DNA of 64,000 nt. Origin: Fratercula arctica. Lineage: Eukaryota > Chordata > Aves > Charadriiformes > Alcidae. The notes under the pieces are model-generated. The model did not search any database, was not told the DNA's origin, and saw nothing but the letters and a program-made list of their open reading frames with translations. The position numbers were made by a program, and so were the translations under genes. Position 1 is the stretch's first letter. Every line of letters starts with the position of its first letter. Positions 11,501 to 21,189 of this stretch are shown here, piece by piece. The stretch covers positions 10,585,837 to 10,649,836 of the forward strand of contig CANTUZ010000014.1 in NCBI GenBank assembly GCA_947846985.1, given 5' to 3'.

Positions 11501-14500
11501 AGGCGTTTCTCCCAATATATTGAATTTCTGAGGGATTTTCTCCCAATGTATTGATTTTCTGAGGGGTTTCTCCCCATATAGTGAGTTTCTGAGGGATCTT
11601 TCCCAATATATTGAATTTCTGAGGCATGTCTGAGGTGTTTCTCCCAATGTATTGAATTTCTGAGGGGTTTCTCCCAATGTATTGAATTTCTGAGGCGTTT
11701 CTCCCAATATATTGAATTTCTGAGGGGTTTCTCCCAATATATTGAATTTCTGAGGGATTTTCTCCCAATATATTGATTTTCTGAGGGGTTTCTCCCCATA
11801 TAGTGAGTTTCTGAGGGATCTTTCCCAATATATTGAATTTCTGAGGCATTTCTGAGGGGTTTCTCCCAATATATTGAATTTCTGAGGCATTTCTGAGGGT
11901 TTTCTCCCAATATATTGAATTTCTGAGGTGTTTCTCCCAATATATTGAACTTCTGAGGCGTTTCTCCCAATATATTGAATTTCTGAGGGATTTTCTCCCA
12001 ATATATTGAATTTCTGAGGGATTTTTTCCCAATATATTGAATTTCTGAGGGGTTTCTCCCAATATAATGAATTTCTGAGGGATCTTTCCCAATATATAGA
12101 ATTTCTGAGGCATTTCTGAGGGGTTTCTCCCAATATATTGAATTTCTGAGGGGTTTCTCCCAGTATATTGAATTTCTGAGGCGTTTCTCCCAATATATTG
12201 AATTTCTGAGGCGTTTCTCCCAATATATTGAATTTCTGATGGATTTCTCACAATATAATGAATTTCTGAGGGATCTTTCCCGATATATTGAATTTCTGAG
12301 GCATTTCTGAGGGATCTTTCCCGATATATTGAATTTCTGAGGCATTTCTGAGGGGTTTCTCCCAATGTATTGAATTTCTGAGGTGTTTCTCCCAATATAT
12401 TGAATTTCTGAGGGATTTTCTCCCAATATATTGATTTTCTGAGGGGTTTCTCCCCATATAGTGAGTTTCTGAGGGATCTTTCCCAATATATTGAATTTCT
12501 GAGGCATGTCTGAGGTGTTTCTCCCAATATATTGAATTTCTGAGGCATTTCTGAGGGGTTTCTCCCAATGTATTGAATTTCTGAGGTGTTTCTCCCAATA
12601 TATTGAATTTCTGAGGCATTTCTGAGGGGTTTCTCCCAATGTATTGAATTTCTGAGGTGTTTCTCCCAATATATTGAATTTCTGAGGCATTTCTGAGGGG
12701 TTTCTCCCAATGTATTGAATTTCTGAGGTGATTTCTCCCCATATATTGAATTTCTGAGGCATTTCTGAGGGTTTCCCCCATATATTGAATTTCTGGGCTT
12801 TCTGAGGGTTTTCTCCCAATATATTGAATTTCTGAGGCATTTCTGAGGGGTTTCTCCCAATATATTGAATTTCTGAGGCGTTTCTCCCAATATATTGAAT
12901 TTCTGATGGATTTCTCCCAATATAATGAATTTCTGAGGGATCTTTCCCAATATATTGAATTTCTGAGGCATTTCTGAGGGGTTTCTCCCAATATATTGAA
13001 TTTCGGGGGGTTTACTTTGAGGGTTTTCCCCCGATACATCAAATTTCTGAGGGATTTCTCCCGATATATCGAATTCCTGAGGGATTTCCCCTGATATATC
13101 GAATTCCTGAGGGATTTCTCCCGATACATTGAGTTTCTGAGGGATTTCCCCCAGTATATCAAATTTCTGGGGGTTTTACTTTGAGGGATTTCTCCCAATA
13201 CATCAAATTTCTGAGGGATTTCTCCCGATATATTGAATTCCTGAGGGATTTCCCCCAATATATCGAGTTTCTGGGGATTTACTTCGAGGGATTTCCCCCA
13301 ATATATCGAATTCCTGAGGGATTTCCCCCAATATATCGAATTCCTGAGGGATTCCTCCCGATATATCGAATTCCTGAGGGATTCCTCCCGATATATCGAA
13401 TTCCTGAGGGATTCCTCCCGATACATCAAATTTCGGCGGGGTTTTTTTTGCCGGGATTTCTCCCAACGTCTCCCCCCTCCCCGTTTTAGTGGATCTGCTG
13501 CGACATCCGCTACCTGGACGTCAGCATCCTGGGGAAGTTCGCCGTGGTGATGGCCGACCCGCCCTGGGACATCCACATGGAGCTGCCCTACGGCACCTTG
13601 ACCGACGACGAGATGCGGCGCCTCAACATCCCCGTCCTGCAGGACGAGGGCTTCCTCTTCCTCTGGGTCACCGGCAGGTGACATGGGGGCGGGGGGGTCA
13701 CCGCCGTCCCTCCCCTCCCCGCGGTGTCCCCCCAGTGTCCCTCCAGTCCCCCCTGGTCACCGTCTTCCACCGTCTTCCACCGTCTTCCACCGTCTTCCAC
13801 CGTCTTCCACCGTCTTCCTCCATTTTCTTCTGTCTTCCTCCATCTTATGGGTCCCTCAAGTCATCCCTGGTCTCCATCTTCCTCCGTCTTCCTCCGTCTT
13901 CCTCCATTTTCTTCCGTCTTCCTCCATCTTATGGGTCCCTCAAGTCCTCCCTGGTCTCCATCAGTGACCAAAGTCCTCCGTCCTCCTCCGTCTTCCTCCA
14001 TCTTATGGGTCCCTCAAGTCCTCCCTGGTCTCCATCGGTGACCAAAGTCCTCCGTCCTCCTCCGTCCTCCTCCGTCCTCCTCCGTCCTCCTCCGTCCTCC
14101 TCCGTCCTCCTCCGTCTTCCTCCTTCTTATGGGTCCCTCAAGTCATCCCTGGTCTCCATCTTCCTCCGTCTTCCTCCATCTTATGGGTCCCTCAAGTCCT
14201 CCCTGGTTTCCATCGGTGACCAAAGTCCTCCGTCCTCCTCCGTCCTCCTCCGTCCTCCTCCGTCGTCCTCCGTCGTCCTCCGTCCTCCTCCTTCTTATGG
14301 GTCCCTCAAGTCATCCCTGGTCTCCATCTTCCTCCATCTTCCTCCATCTTCCTCCATCTTCCTCCGTCTTCCTCCGTCTTCCTCCGTCTTCCTCCATTTT
14401 CTTCCGTCTTCCTCCATTTTCTTCCGTCTTCCTCCATTTTCTTCCGTCTTCCTCCATTTTCTTCCGTCTTCCTCCATTTTCTTCCGTCTTCCTCCATCTT

Positions 14501-17500
14501 ATGGGTCCCTCAAGTCCTCCCTGGTCTCCGTCGGTGACCCTTCCTCCGTCTTCCTCCGTCTTCCTCCATTTTCTTCCGTCTTCCTCCTTCTTATGGGTCC
14601 CTCAGGTCATCCCTGGTCTCCGTCTTCCTCCGTCTTCCTCCGTCTTCCTCCATCTTATGGGTCCCTCAAGTCCTCCCTGGTCTCCGTCGGTGACCAAAGT
14701 CCACCATCTCCCACCATCTTAGGGGTCACCAGAGGGTGACGTGGCGTTGGGGGGCCACCACTGTCCCTCCCCACAATGTCCTTCCTGGTCCCTCAGCTCC
14801 TCCCTGGTCTCCATCAGTGACCGTTTTCCGCCATTTTCCCCCATTTTCTGTCATTTTCCCCCATTTTCCGCCATCTTCCTCCCCATAAGCCCCCCCCCAA
14901 ACCCCCCCATTGCCCCCCCCAACCCCCCCCAAGCCCCTAAACTCCCCCCCAAACCCCCTTAGTGCCCCCCCAGGGCCCCCCCCAAAACGCTTTTATTGCC
15001 CCCCAACCCCCCCCAAAGTGCCCCCCAACCCCCCCACCCCCCCCCCAAGTGCCCCCAAACCCCCTTAATGCCCCCCCAAACCCCCCCAAATGCTTTTATT
15101 GCCCCCCAACCCCCTAAAACCCCCCCCAAACCCCCTTAATGCCCCCCAACCCCCCCCAAATGCTTTTATTGCCCCCCCAAACCCCCCCAAAACCCCCTTA
15201 AGTGCCCTCCCCAACCCCCCCAAAACGCTTTATTGCCCCCCCAAACCCCCCCCAAACCCCCTTAATGCCCTCCCCAACCCCCCCAAATACTTTATTGCCC
15301 CCCCAACCCCCTAAACCCCCCTCAAACCCCCCAAACCCCCAAAACCCCCCCAGCCCCCCCCAAATGCTTTTATTGCCCCCCCAACCCCCCCCAAACCCCC
15401 TTAATGCCCTCCCCAACCCCCCAAACGCTTTTATTGCCCCCCAAACCCCCCCCAAACCCCCTTAATGCCCTCCCCAACCCCCCCAAATACTTTTATTGCC
15501 CCCCCAACCCCCTAAAACCCCCCCAAACCCCCCCAAACCCCCAAAACCCCCCCAGCCCCCCAAACGCTTTTATTGCCCCCCAAACCCCCCCCAAACCCCC
15601 TTAATGCCCTCCCCAACCCCCCCCAAATACTTTTATTGCCCCCCCCAACCCCCTAAACCCCCCCAAACCCCCCCAAACCCCCAAAACCCCCCCAGCCCCC
15701 CCAAACGCTTTTATTGCCCCCCCAACCCCCCCCAAACCCCCTTAATGCCCCCCCCAAACCCCCCCCAAACCCCCTTAATGCCCCCCCAAAACCCCCCCAA
15801 ATGCTTTTATTGCCCCCCCAACCCCCTAAACCCCCCCCAAGCCCCCCCAAACCCCCTTAATGCCCCCCCCCAAAACCCCCAAAACCCCCCCAGCCCCCCT
15901 CAAACGCTTTTATTGCCCCCCCAAAACCCCCCCCAAACCCCCTTAATGCCCTCCCCAACCCCCCCAAATACTTTTATTGCCCCCCAACCCCCTAAACCCC
16001 CCCCAAACCCCCCCTAAAACCCCCTTAATGCCCTCCCCAAACCCCCCGAATGCTTTTATTGGCCCCCCCAACCCCCTAAACCCCCCCAAACCCCCTCAGA
16101 GCCCCCCCCAAAAGCCCCCAGCCCCCCCCAAACGCTTTTATTGCCCCCCCAAACCCCCTTAATGCCCCCCCCAACCCCCCTAAACCCCCCCCCAAAACCC
16201 CCTTAGTGCCCTCCCCAAACCCCCCCCCGGCCAAGTGGCCCCCCCCAAAACCCCCCTAACCCCCCCCCCCCCCTCCCCATTTTCTCCCCCCCCGCCCCAG
16301 GGCCATGGAGCTGGGACGCGAGTGGCCTCAACCTCTGGGGGTGAGTTTTTGGGGTGGAAGGTTGGGGGGGGGGGGGGTGTTTTTGTGTGTGTTGTGTCCC
16401 CCCCCCCTCCCAAAAAATCACCCCTTTTTACCCCCCCCCCGCAAAAAAATTAAGGTACGAGCGGGTGGACGAGATAATTTGGGTGAAAACCAACCAGTTG
16501 CAGCGCATCATCCGGACTGGGCGGACTGGGCACTGGCTCAACCACGGCAAAGAGCACTGCCTGGTACCCCCCCCCCCCCAAAAAACACCCCCCCCCACCC
16601 CCCAACCCCCCCCCACCCCTGTCACCCCCCCCCCACCCCCCCCACCCCTCCCCAGCGCCCCCAAAAAACCCCCTAAAATCCACACCCCCCCCCCCCCAGA
16701 AACAGGGATGTTCCCACCGAGGGGGGGCAGGGGGGGGTGGGGGGGGGGGCATTTTTGGGTGCTGGGGGGGGGGGGATTTGGGTGCTGGGGGGGGGGGTCC
16801 CAGGGTGGGATTTTGGGGGGCTGGGGGGGGTCCCAGGGTGGGATTTTGGGGGGCTGGGGGGGGTTTTGGGTGCTGGGGGGGGGTCCTGGGGGGGGGATTT
16901 GGGGGGCTGGGGGGGGGGTTTGGGGTGCTGGGGGGGGGGTCCTGGGTGGGATTTTGGGGGGCTGGGGGGGGTTTGGGTGCTGGGGGGGGGTCCTGGGTGG
17001 GATTTTGGGGGGCTGGAGGGGGGGTTTTGGGTGCTGGGGGGGGTTTTTGGGTGCTGAGGGGGGTCCTGGGGTGGGTTTTTGGGGGGCTGGGACCCCAAAA
17101 AGGGCATTTTTGGGTGCGGGGGGGGGGGGTCCTGGGTGGGATTTGGGGGGCTGGGGGGGGGATTTGGGTGCTGGGGGGGGTCCTGGGTGGGATTTTGGGG
17201 GGCTGGGGGGGGGGTTTTGGGTGCTGGGGGGGGGTTTTGGGTGCTGAGGGGGGTCCTGGGGTGGGTTTTTGGGGGCTGGGACCCCAAAAAGGGCATTTTT
17301 GGGTGCTGGGGGGGTCCTGGGTGGGATTTGGGGGGCTGGGGGGGGGATTTGGGGTGCTGGGGGGGGTGGGGTGTATTTTTGGGTGTCCCCCCCCCCCGAG
17401 ACCCCTCCTCCCGTCCCCCAGGTGGGGGTGAAGGGGAACCCCCAGGGCTTCAACCGGGGCCTGGACTGTGACGTCATCGTGGCCGAGGTGAGCCCCAAAA

Positions 17501-19375
17501 CCCCCCCTTTTTTGGGGGGGGGACACACGACCCAAAAATGCCCATTTTGGGGTCCCTGCACCCAAAAATCCCACCCCGGGACCCCCCCTCCCAGCACCCA
17601 AAAATGCCCTTTTTTGGGTCCCTTCACCCCAACCCCCCCCAGCACCCAAAAATGCTCATTTTTGGCGTCCCTTCACCCCAAATTCCGCCCCCCCCCTCCA
17701 ATAGCACCCAAAAATACCCTTTTTTGGCTTCTTCCACCCCAAAAATTTGTCTCCCCACCCCCCCCCCCAGCACCCCAAAACCCCCTTTACATCCTCCCTG
17801 CCCCCCCCAAGAACCCACCCGCCCCCCCCCCCGGCCCTTTCCCCCCCCTCCAAAATTTTAGAAGTGACCTAAAATTTTGGAAATGCGGCAAAATTTCAGA
17901 AATGCCCCAAAATCGCCCTTTTTCACCCCAAAATTCCCCCCTCAATCCCCCCCCAGCACCCCCAAAACCCCCTTTACGTCCTCCCTGCCCCCCAACAAAC
18001 CCCCCCCCAAGGCCTCTTTCTCCCCTCCCCCCCCCCTCCAAAATTTTGGAAATGGCCTAAAATTTTGGAAATGCGGCAAAATTTCAGAAATGCCCCAAAA
18101 TCGCCTTTTTTCACCCCAAAATTCCCCCTTCAACCCCCCCCCAGCACCCCCGAAACCCTCTTTACATCCTCCCTGCCCCCCAACAACCCCCTCCCCGACC
18201 CTTCCCCCTCCCCCCAGAATTTTAGAAATGAACCAAAATTTCGGAAAAGAGCCAAAATTTCGCAAATGCCCCAAAATCGCCCTTTTTCACCCCAAAATTC
18301 CCCCCTCAATCCCCCCCCCAGCACCCCCAAAACCCCCTTTACATCCTCCCTGCCCCCCCCAAGAACCCACCCCCCCCCCCCCCCCGGCCCTTTCCCCTCC
18401 CCCCCTCCAAAATTTTGGAAATGGCCTAAAATTTTGGAAATGCGGCAAAATTTCAGAAATGCCCCAAAATCGCCCTTTTTCACCCCAAAATTCCCCCTTC
18501 AATCCCCCCCCAGCACCCCCAAAACCCCCTTTACGTCCTCCCTGCCCCCCAACAACCCCCTCCCCGACCCTTTCCCCCTCCCCCCAGAATTTTAGAAATG
18601 AACCAAAATTTCGGAAAAGAGCCAAAATTTCGCAAATGCCCCAAAATCGCCCTTTTTCCCCCCAAAATTCCCCCTCAATCCCCCCCCCAGCACCCCTAAA
18701 ACCCCCTTTACCTCCTCCCTGCCCCCCAACAAACCCCCCCCCAAGGCTCTTTCTCCCCTCCCCCCCCTCCAAAATTTTGGAAATGGCCTAAAATTTTGGA
18801 AATGCGGCAAAATTTCAGAAATGCCCCAAAATCGCCCTTTTTCACCCCAAAATTCTTCCTCCAATCCCCCCCCCAGCACCCCCTAAACCCCCTTTACGTC
18901 CTCCCTGCCCCCCAACAACCCCCTCCCCGACCCTTTCCCCCCCCCCCCAGAATTTTAGAAATGAACCAAAATTTTGGAAAAGAGCCAAAATTTCGCAAAT
19001 GCCCCAAAATCGCCCTTTTTCACCCCAAAATTCTCCCCCCCCCCCCCCAGGTACGTTCCACCAGCCACAAACCCGACGAGATCTACGGGATGATCGAGCG
19101 CCTCTCCCCCGGCACCCGCAAAATCGAGCTTTTCGGCCGCCCCCACAACGTCCAACCCAACTGGTAAAAAAAAAAAATAACCCCATTTTTGGCTTTTTTC
19201 ACCCCAAAACCACATTTTGCCCAAAACCGCTGTTTTTTCACTCCCATTTTTTCCCGCTCCCAGGATCACTTTGGGGAACCAACTGGACGGGATCCACCTG
19301 CTGGACCCCGACGTGGTGGCTCAGTTCAAGCACCATTATCCCGACGGCGTCATCTCCAAGCCCAAAAACATGTAA
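5583..19375 (+). CDS. METTL3: METTL3, catalytic subunit of the mRNA N6-adenosine methyltransferase
   Basis: Eleven coding exons: 5583-5676, 6241-6555, 6698-7081, 8775-8950, 10546-10771, 13490-13677, 16301-16340, 16455-16563, 17422-17487, 19051-19163, 19264-19375. All introns are GT-AG. The product starts [18 protein letters not shown] and ends ISKPKNM, close to human METTL3 throughout. Two extra bases break the frame (exon 2 G run near 6432-6446; exon 7 near 16324-16326); discounting both gives about 606 residues against 580 in human, the surplus lying in the Pro/Ala/Gly-rich N-terminal linker. Known role: nuclear; with METTL14 and WTAP it transfers methyl from SAM to adenosine in mRNA. The start codon follows a CpG-rich promoter. 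The gene is tail-to-tail with TOX4. Confidence 0.97.
5677..6240 (+). repeat. METTL3 intron 1: GGGGTCAGAGGTTAA-type repeats
   Basis: The intron is made of degenerate units containing GGGGTCAGAGGTTAATG and GGGTGTTTGGGGGG, ending in a long C tract before the acceptor at 6240. No gene seen. Confidence 0.7.
7082..8774 (+). repeat. METTL3 intron 3: 92+84-bp dimeric minisatellite resembling the exon 3 donor
   Basis: Long (about 92 bp) and short (about 84 bp) units alternate, giving a 176-bp period from about 7130 to 8690. Each unit contains CACCAAGGAGAAGAAGAAGG or a shorter form, followed by GTGGGTTGACC and CCCAAAATGG. The exon 3 end and donor (CACCAAGGAGCAGCAGAGC, AAGAAG, GTGGGTGCGC, CCCAAAATGG) line up with this, so the unit looks like a diverged copy of the exon-intron junction. 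Confidence 0.85.
8775..10771 (+). CDS. METTL3: METTL3 exons 4-5: tandem CCCH zinc fingers
   Basis: Exon 4 (8775-8950) begins [13 protein letters not shown] and encodes the first Cys/His set up to DRPCRKLHF. Exon 5 (10546-10771) continues through [19 protein letters not shown]. In the human enzyme these two CCCH fingers bind RNA and are needed for activity. Exon 4 ends in phase 2 and the arginine codon is completed by exon 5. The later part of exon 5, between the second finger and DRLFPPQ, is Pro/Arg-rich and differs from the human acidic/serine linker. Confidence 0.95.
8951..10545 (+). repeat. METTL3 intron 4: pyrimidine-rich simple arrays
   Basis: From 8951 to about 9370 there are CATCCATCTCCACGTGG-type units. 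From 9370 to 10500 there are CCCCCATTTTCCCCCAATTT units with TCCTCCTCTG spacers. The plus strand is strongly pyrimidine-rich up to the acceptor. Confidence 0.75.
10772..13489 (+). repeat. METTL3 intron 5: 30-bp A/T-rich minisatellite
   Basis: From about 10880 to 13440 the unit is close to TGAATTTCTG AGGCGTTTCT CCCAATATAT (30 bp), with longer composite variants carrying an extra AGGCATTTCTGAGGGG. Towards the 3' end it drifts to CCGATATATCGAATTCC forms. It is much richer in A/T than its surroundings. Confidence 0.85.
13490..19375 (+). CDS. METTL3: METTL3 exons 6-11: MT-A70 methyltransferase domain
   Basis: Exon 6 opens [17 protein letters not shown] and carries the catalytic DPPW motif at 13556-13567. 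Exons 8-11 encode the [30 protein letters not shown] and [15 protein letters not shown] regions, which correspond to the METTL14-contact and SAM-binding parts of the human domain. Exon 7 is only 40 nt. Read literally it encodes EWPQPLG, while one base fewer gives the expected ECLNLWG and restores the phase with exon 8. All residues seen for SAM and adenosine binding are conserved, so the enzyme is expected to be active if the indel is an error. Confidence 0.95.
13678..16300 (+). repeat. METTL3 intron 6: two separate pyrimidine arrays
   Basis: From about 13750 to 14720 there are CCGTCTTCCTCC units interrupted by TTATGGGTCCCTCAAGTC blocks. From about 14890 to 16240 there are C-rich units of the form CCCCCTTAATGCCCCCCAAC with TGCTTTTATTGCC spacers. 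The two arrays share no unit. No gene seen. Confidence 0.75.
16564..17421 (+). repeat. METTL3 intron 8: G-rich array with G-quadruplex potential
   Basis: From about 16730 to 17390 the plus strand repeats GGGGGGCTGGGGGGG, TTTGGGTGCTGGGG and GGTCCTGGGTGGGATTTTG. Dense runs of four or more G within short spacing predict G-quadruplexes in both the non-template strand and the nascent RNA. Confidence 0.75.
17488..19050 (+). repeat. METTL3 intron 9: about 365-bp dimeric repeat
   Basis: Two related blocks of about 180 bp alternate. One carries AAATTTTGGAAATGGCC, the other AATTTTAGAAATGAACC. Each is followed by ATGCCCCAAAATCGCCC and a C-rich stretch. The pattern fills about 17840-19040; 17500-17840 holds related C-rich units with CACCCAAAAATGCCC. 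Confidence 0.75.
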
Positions 19376-19432
19376 CGGCCGTTTCGGGGTGAAAAAAGGC
19401 GATTTTGGGAACGCCGGGGAAAAAAAAACAAC

Positions 19433-19438
19433 AATAAA
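19433..19438 (+). promoter_or_regulatory. METTL3 poly(A) signal (AATAAA)
   Basis: AATAAA lies 58 bp after the METTL3 stop codon in an A-rich stretch, and is the first such signal after the stop. This implies a very short 3' UTR. Confidence 0.75.
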
Positions 19439-19559
19439 TTGTCGCCGGGAGGGAAAAAAAACAACCCCAAAAAACCACTCGGTTTCGGTTTTGGGGGGGG
19501 GAGGGGAACGAAGCCGCTTCACCCACCCGGCGGCCCCGAAACGGGGCGGAAAAGGTGGA

Positions 19560-21070
19560 TTTTGGGACGGGTGAAAATGCCATTTTTTGGGTCAAAATGC
19601 AATTTTGGGGGGAAAAAATGCAATTTTGGGGGTTTAGAGACGTTAAAATTAGATTTTTTTTTTTGAGGGACGACGACACCGAAGTATTTTTGGGGGGGAA
19701 AAAGAAACCACTTCACGCATCCACGACTCCCTAATTGGGGCGGAAAAGCTTTATTTTTGGGGTGAAAAAGCCATTTTTTGGGTCAAAATGCGATTTTGGG
19801 GAGAAAAACACCATTTTGGGGAGTTTAGAGACGTTAAATTTTTGGGGGGGACGACGACACCAAAGTATTTTTGGGGGAAAAAACAAATGGTTTCACATAT
19901 CTACGACCCCCTAATTGGGGCAGAAAAGCTTTATTTTTGGGGTGAAAAATGCCATTTTTTGGGTCAAAATGTGATTTTGGGGGGAAAAAACACCATTTTG
20001 GGGGTTTAGAGACGCTAAAATTAAATTTTGGGGGGGGAACGTCCCAAAATATTTTTTGGGGAAAAAAGAAACCGCTTCACACATCCACAACCTCCCAGTT
20101 GGGGCAGGAAAAGCTTTATTTTTGGGGTGAAAAAGCCATTTTTTGGGTCAAAATGCAATTTTTGGGGGACAAAAACGCCATTTTGGGAGTTTAGAGACGT
20201 TAAAATTAAATTTTTTGGGGGGACGACGACACCAAAGTATTTTTGGGGGAAAAAACAAACGGTTTCACATATCTACGACCCCCTAATTGGGGCGGAAAAG
20301 CTTTATTTTTGGGGTGAAAAATGCCTTTTTTTGGGTCAAAATGTGATTTTTGGGGGGAAAAAACACCATTTTGGGGGTTTAGAGACGCTAAAATTAAATT
20401 TTGGGGGGGGAACGTCCCAAAATATTTTTTGGGGAAAAAAGAAACCGCTTCACACATCCACAACCTCCCAGTTGGGGCAGAAAAGCTTTATTTTTGGGGT
20501 GAAAAAGCCATTTTTTGGGTCAAAATGCGATTTTGGGGGGGAAAAAACACCATTTTGGGAGTTTAGAGACGTTAAAATTAAATTTTTGGGGGGGACGACG
20601 ACACCAAAGTATTTTTGGGGGAAAAAACAAACGGTTTCACATATCTACGACCCCCTAATTGGGGCGGAAAAGCTTTATTTTTGGGGTGAAAAATGCCATT
20701 TTTTGGGTCAAAATGTGATTTTGGGGGGAAAAAACACCATTTTGGGGGTTTAGAGACGTTAAAACTAAATTTTTTTTGGGGGGACGACGACACCAAAGTA
20801 TTTTTTGGGGAAAAAAGAGGCCATTTCACCCATCCACGACCCCCTAATTGGGGCGGAAAAGCTTTATTTTTGGGGTGAAAAATGCCATTTTTTGGGTCAA
20901 AATGCGATTTTTGGGGGGAAAAAACACCATTTTGGGGGGTTTAGAGATGCAAAAAATTAAATTTTTTGGGGGGGAACACCCGAAAATATTTGGGGGGGGG
21001 GGGGTGGGGCAAAAAGAGGCCACTTCACCCATCCCTCACCCCCAAAACGGGGCGGAAAAACCTTGATTTT
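19560..21070. repeat. METTL3/TOX4 spacer: 186-bp dimeric repeat with minus-strand poly(A) signals
   Basis: About seven to eight units of roughly 186 bp, in an alternating A/B (372-bp) pattern, fill the space between the two convergent genes. Each unit holds AAAGCTTTATTTTTGGGG. On the TOX4 strand this reads AATAAA (plus positions 19750, 20487, 20674, 20863 and three others). Confidence 0.8.
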
Positions 21071-21189
21071 TGGGGCTTGAAACTCCCAATTTTTGGGAGG
21101 GGGGGGTGGGGGGGGTGGGGTGAAAACCGCCAGTTTTGGGGTTTCGAGACCTGAAAATTAATATTTTTTTTTTGGAGGGGGGGGGGGGG

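Noticed and set aside
10596..12971. 791-codon minus-strand frame with repeated Leu-Arg-Asn-Ser-Ile-Tyr-Trp
   Set aside because: Pure translation of the 30-bp intron 5 minisatellite.
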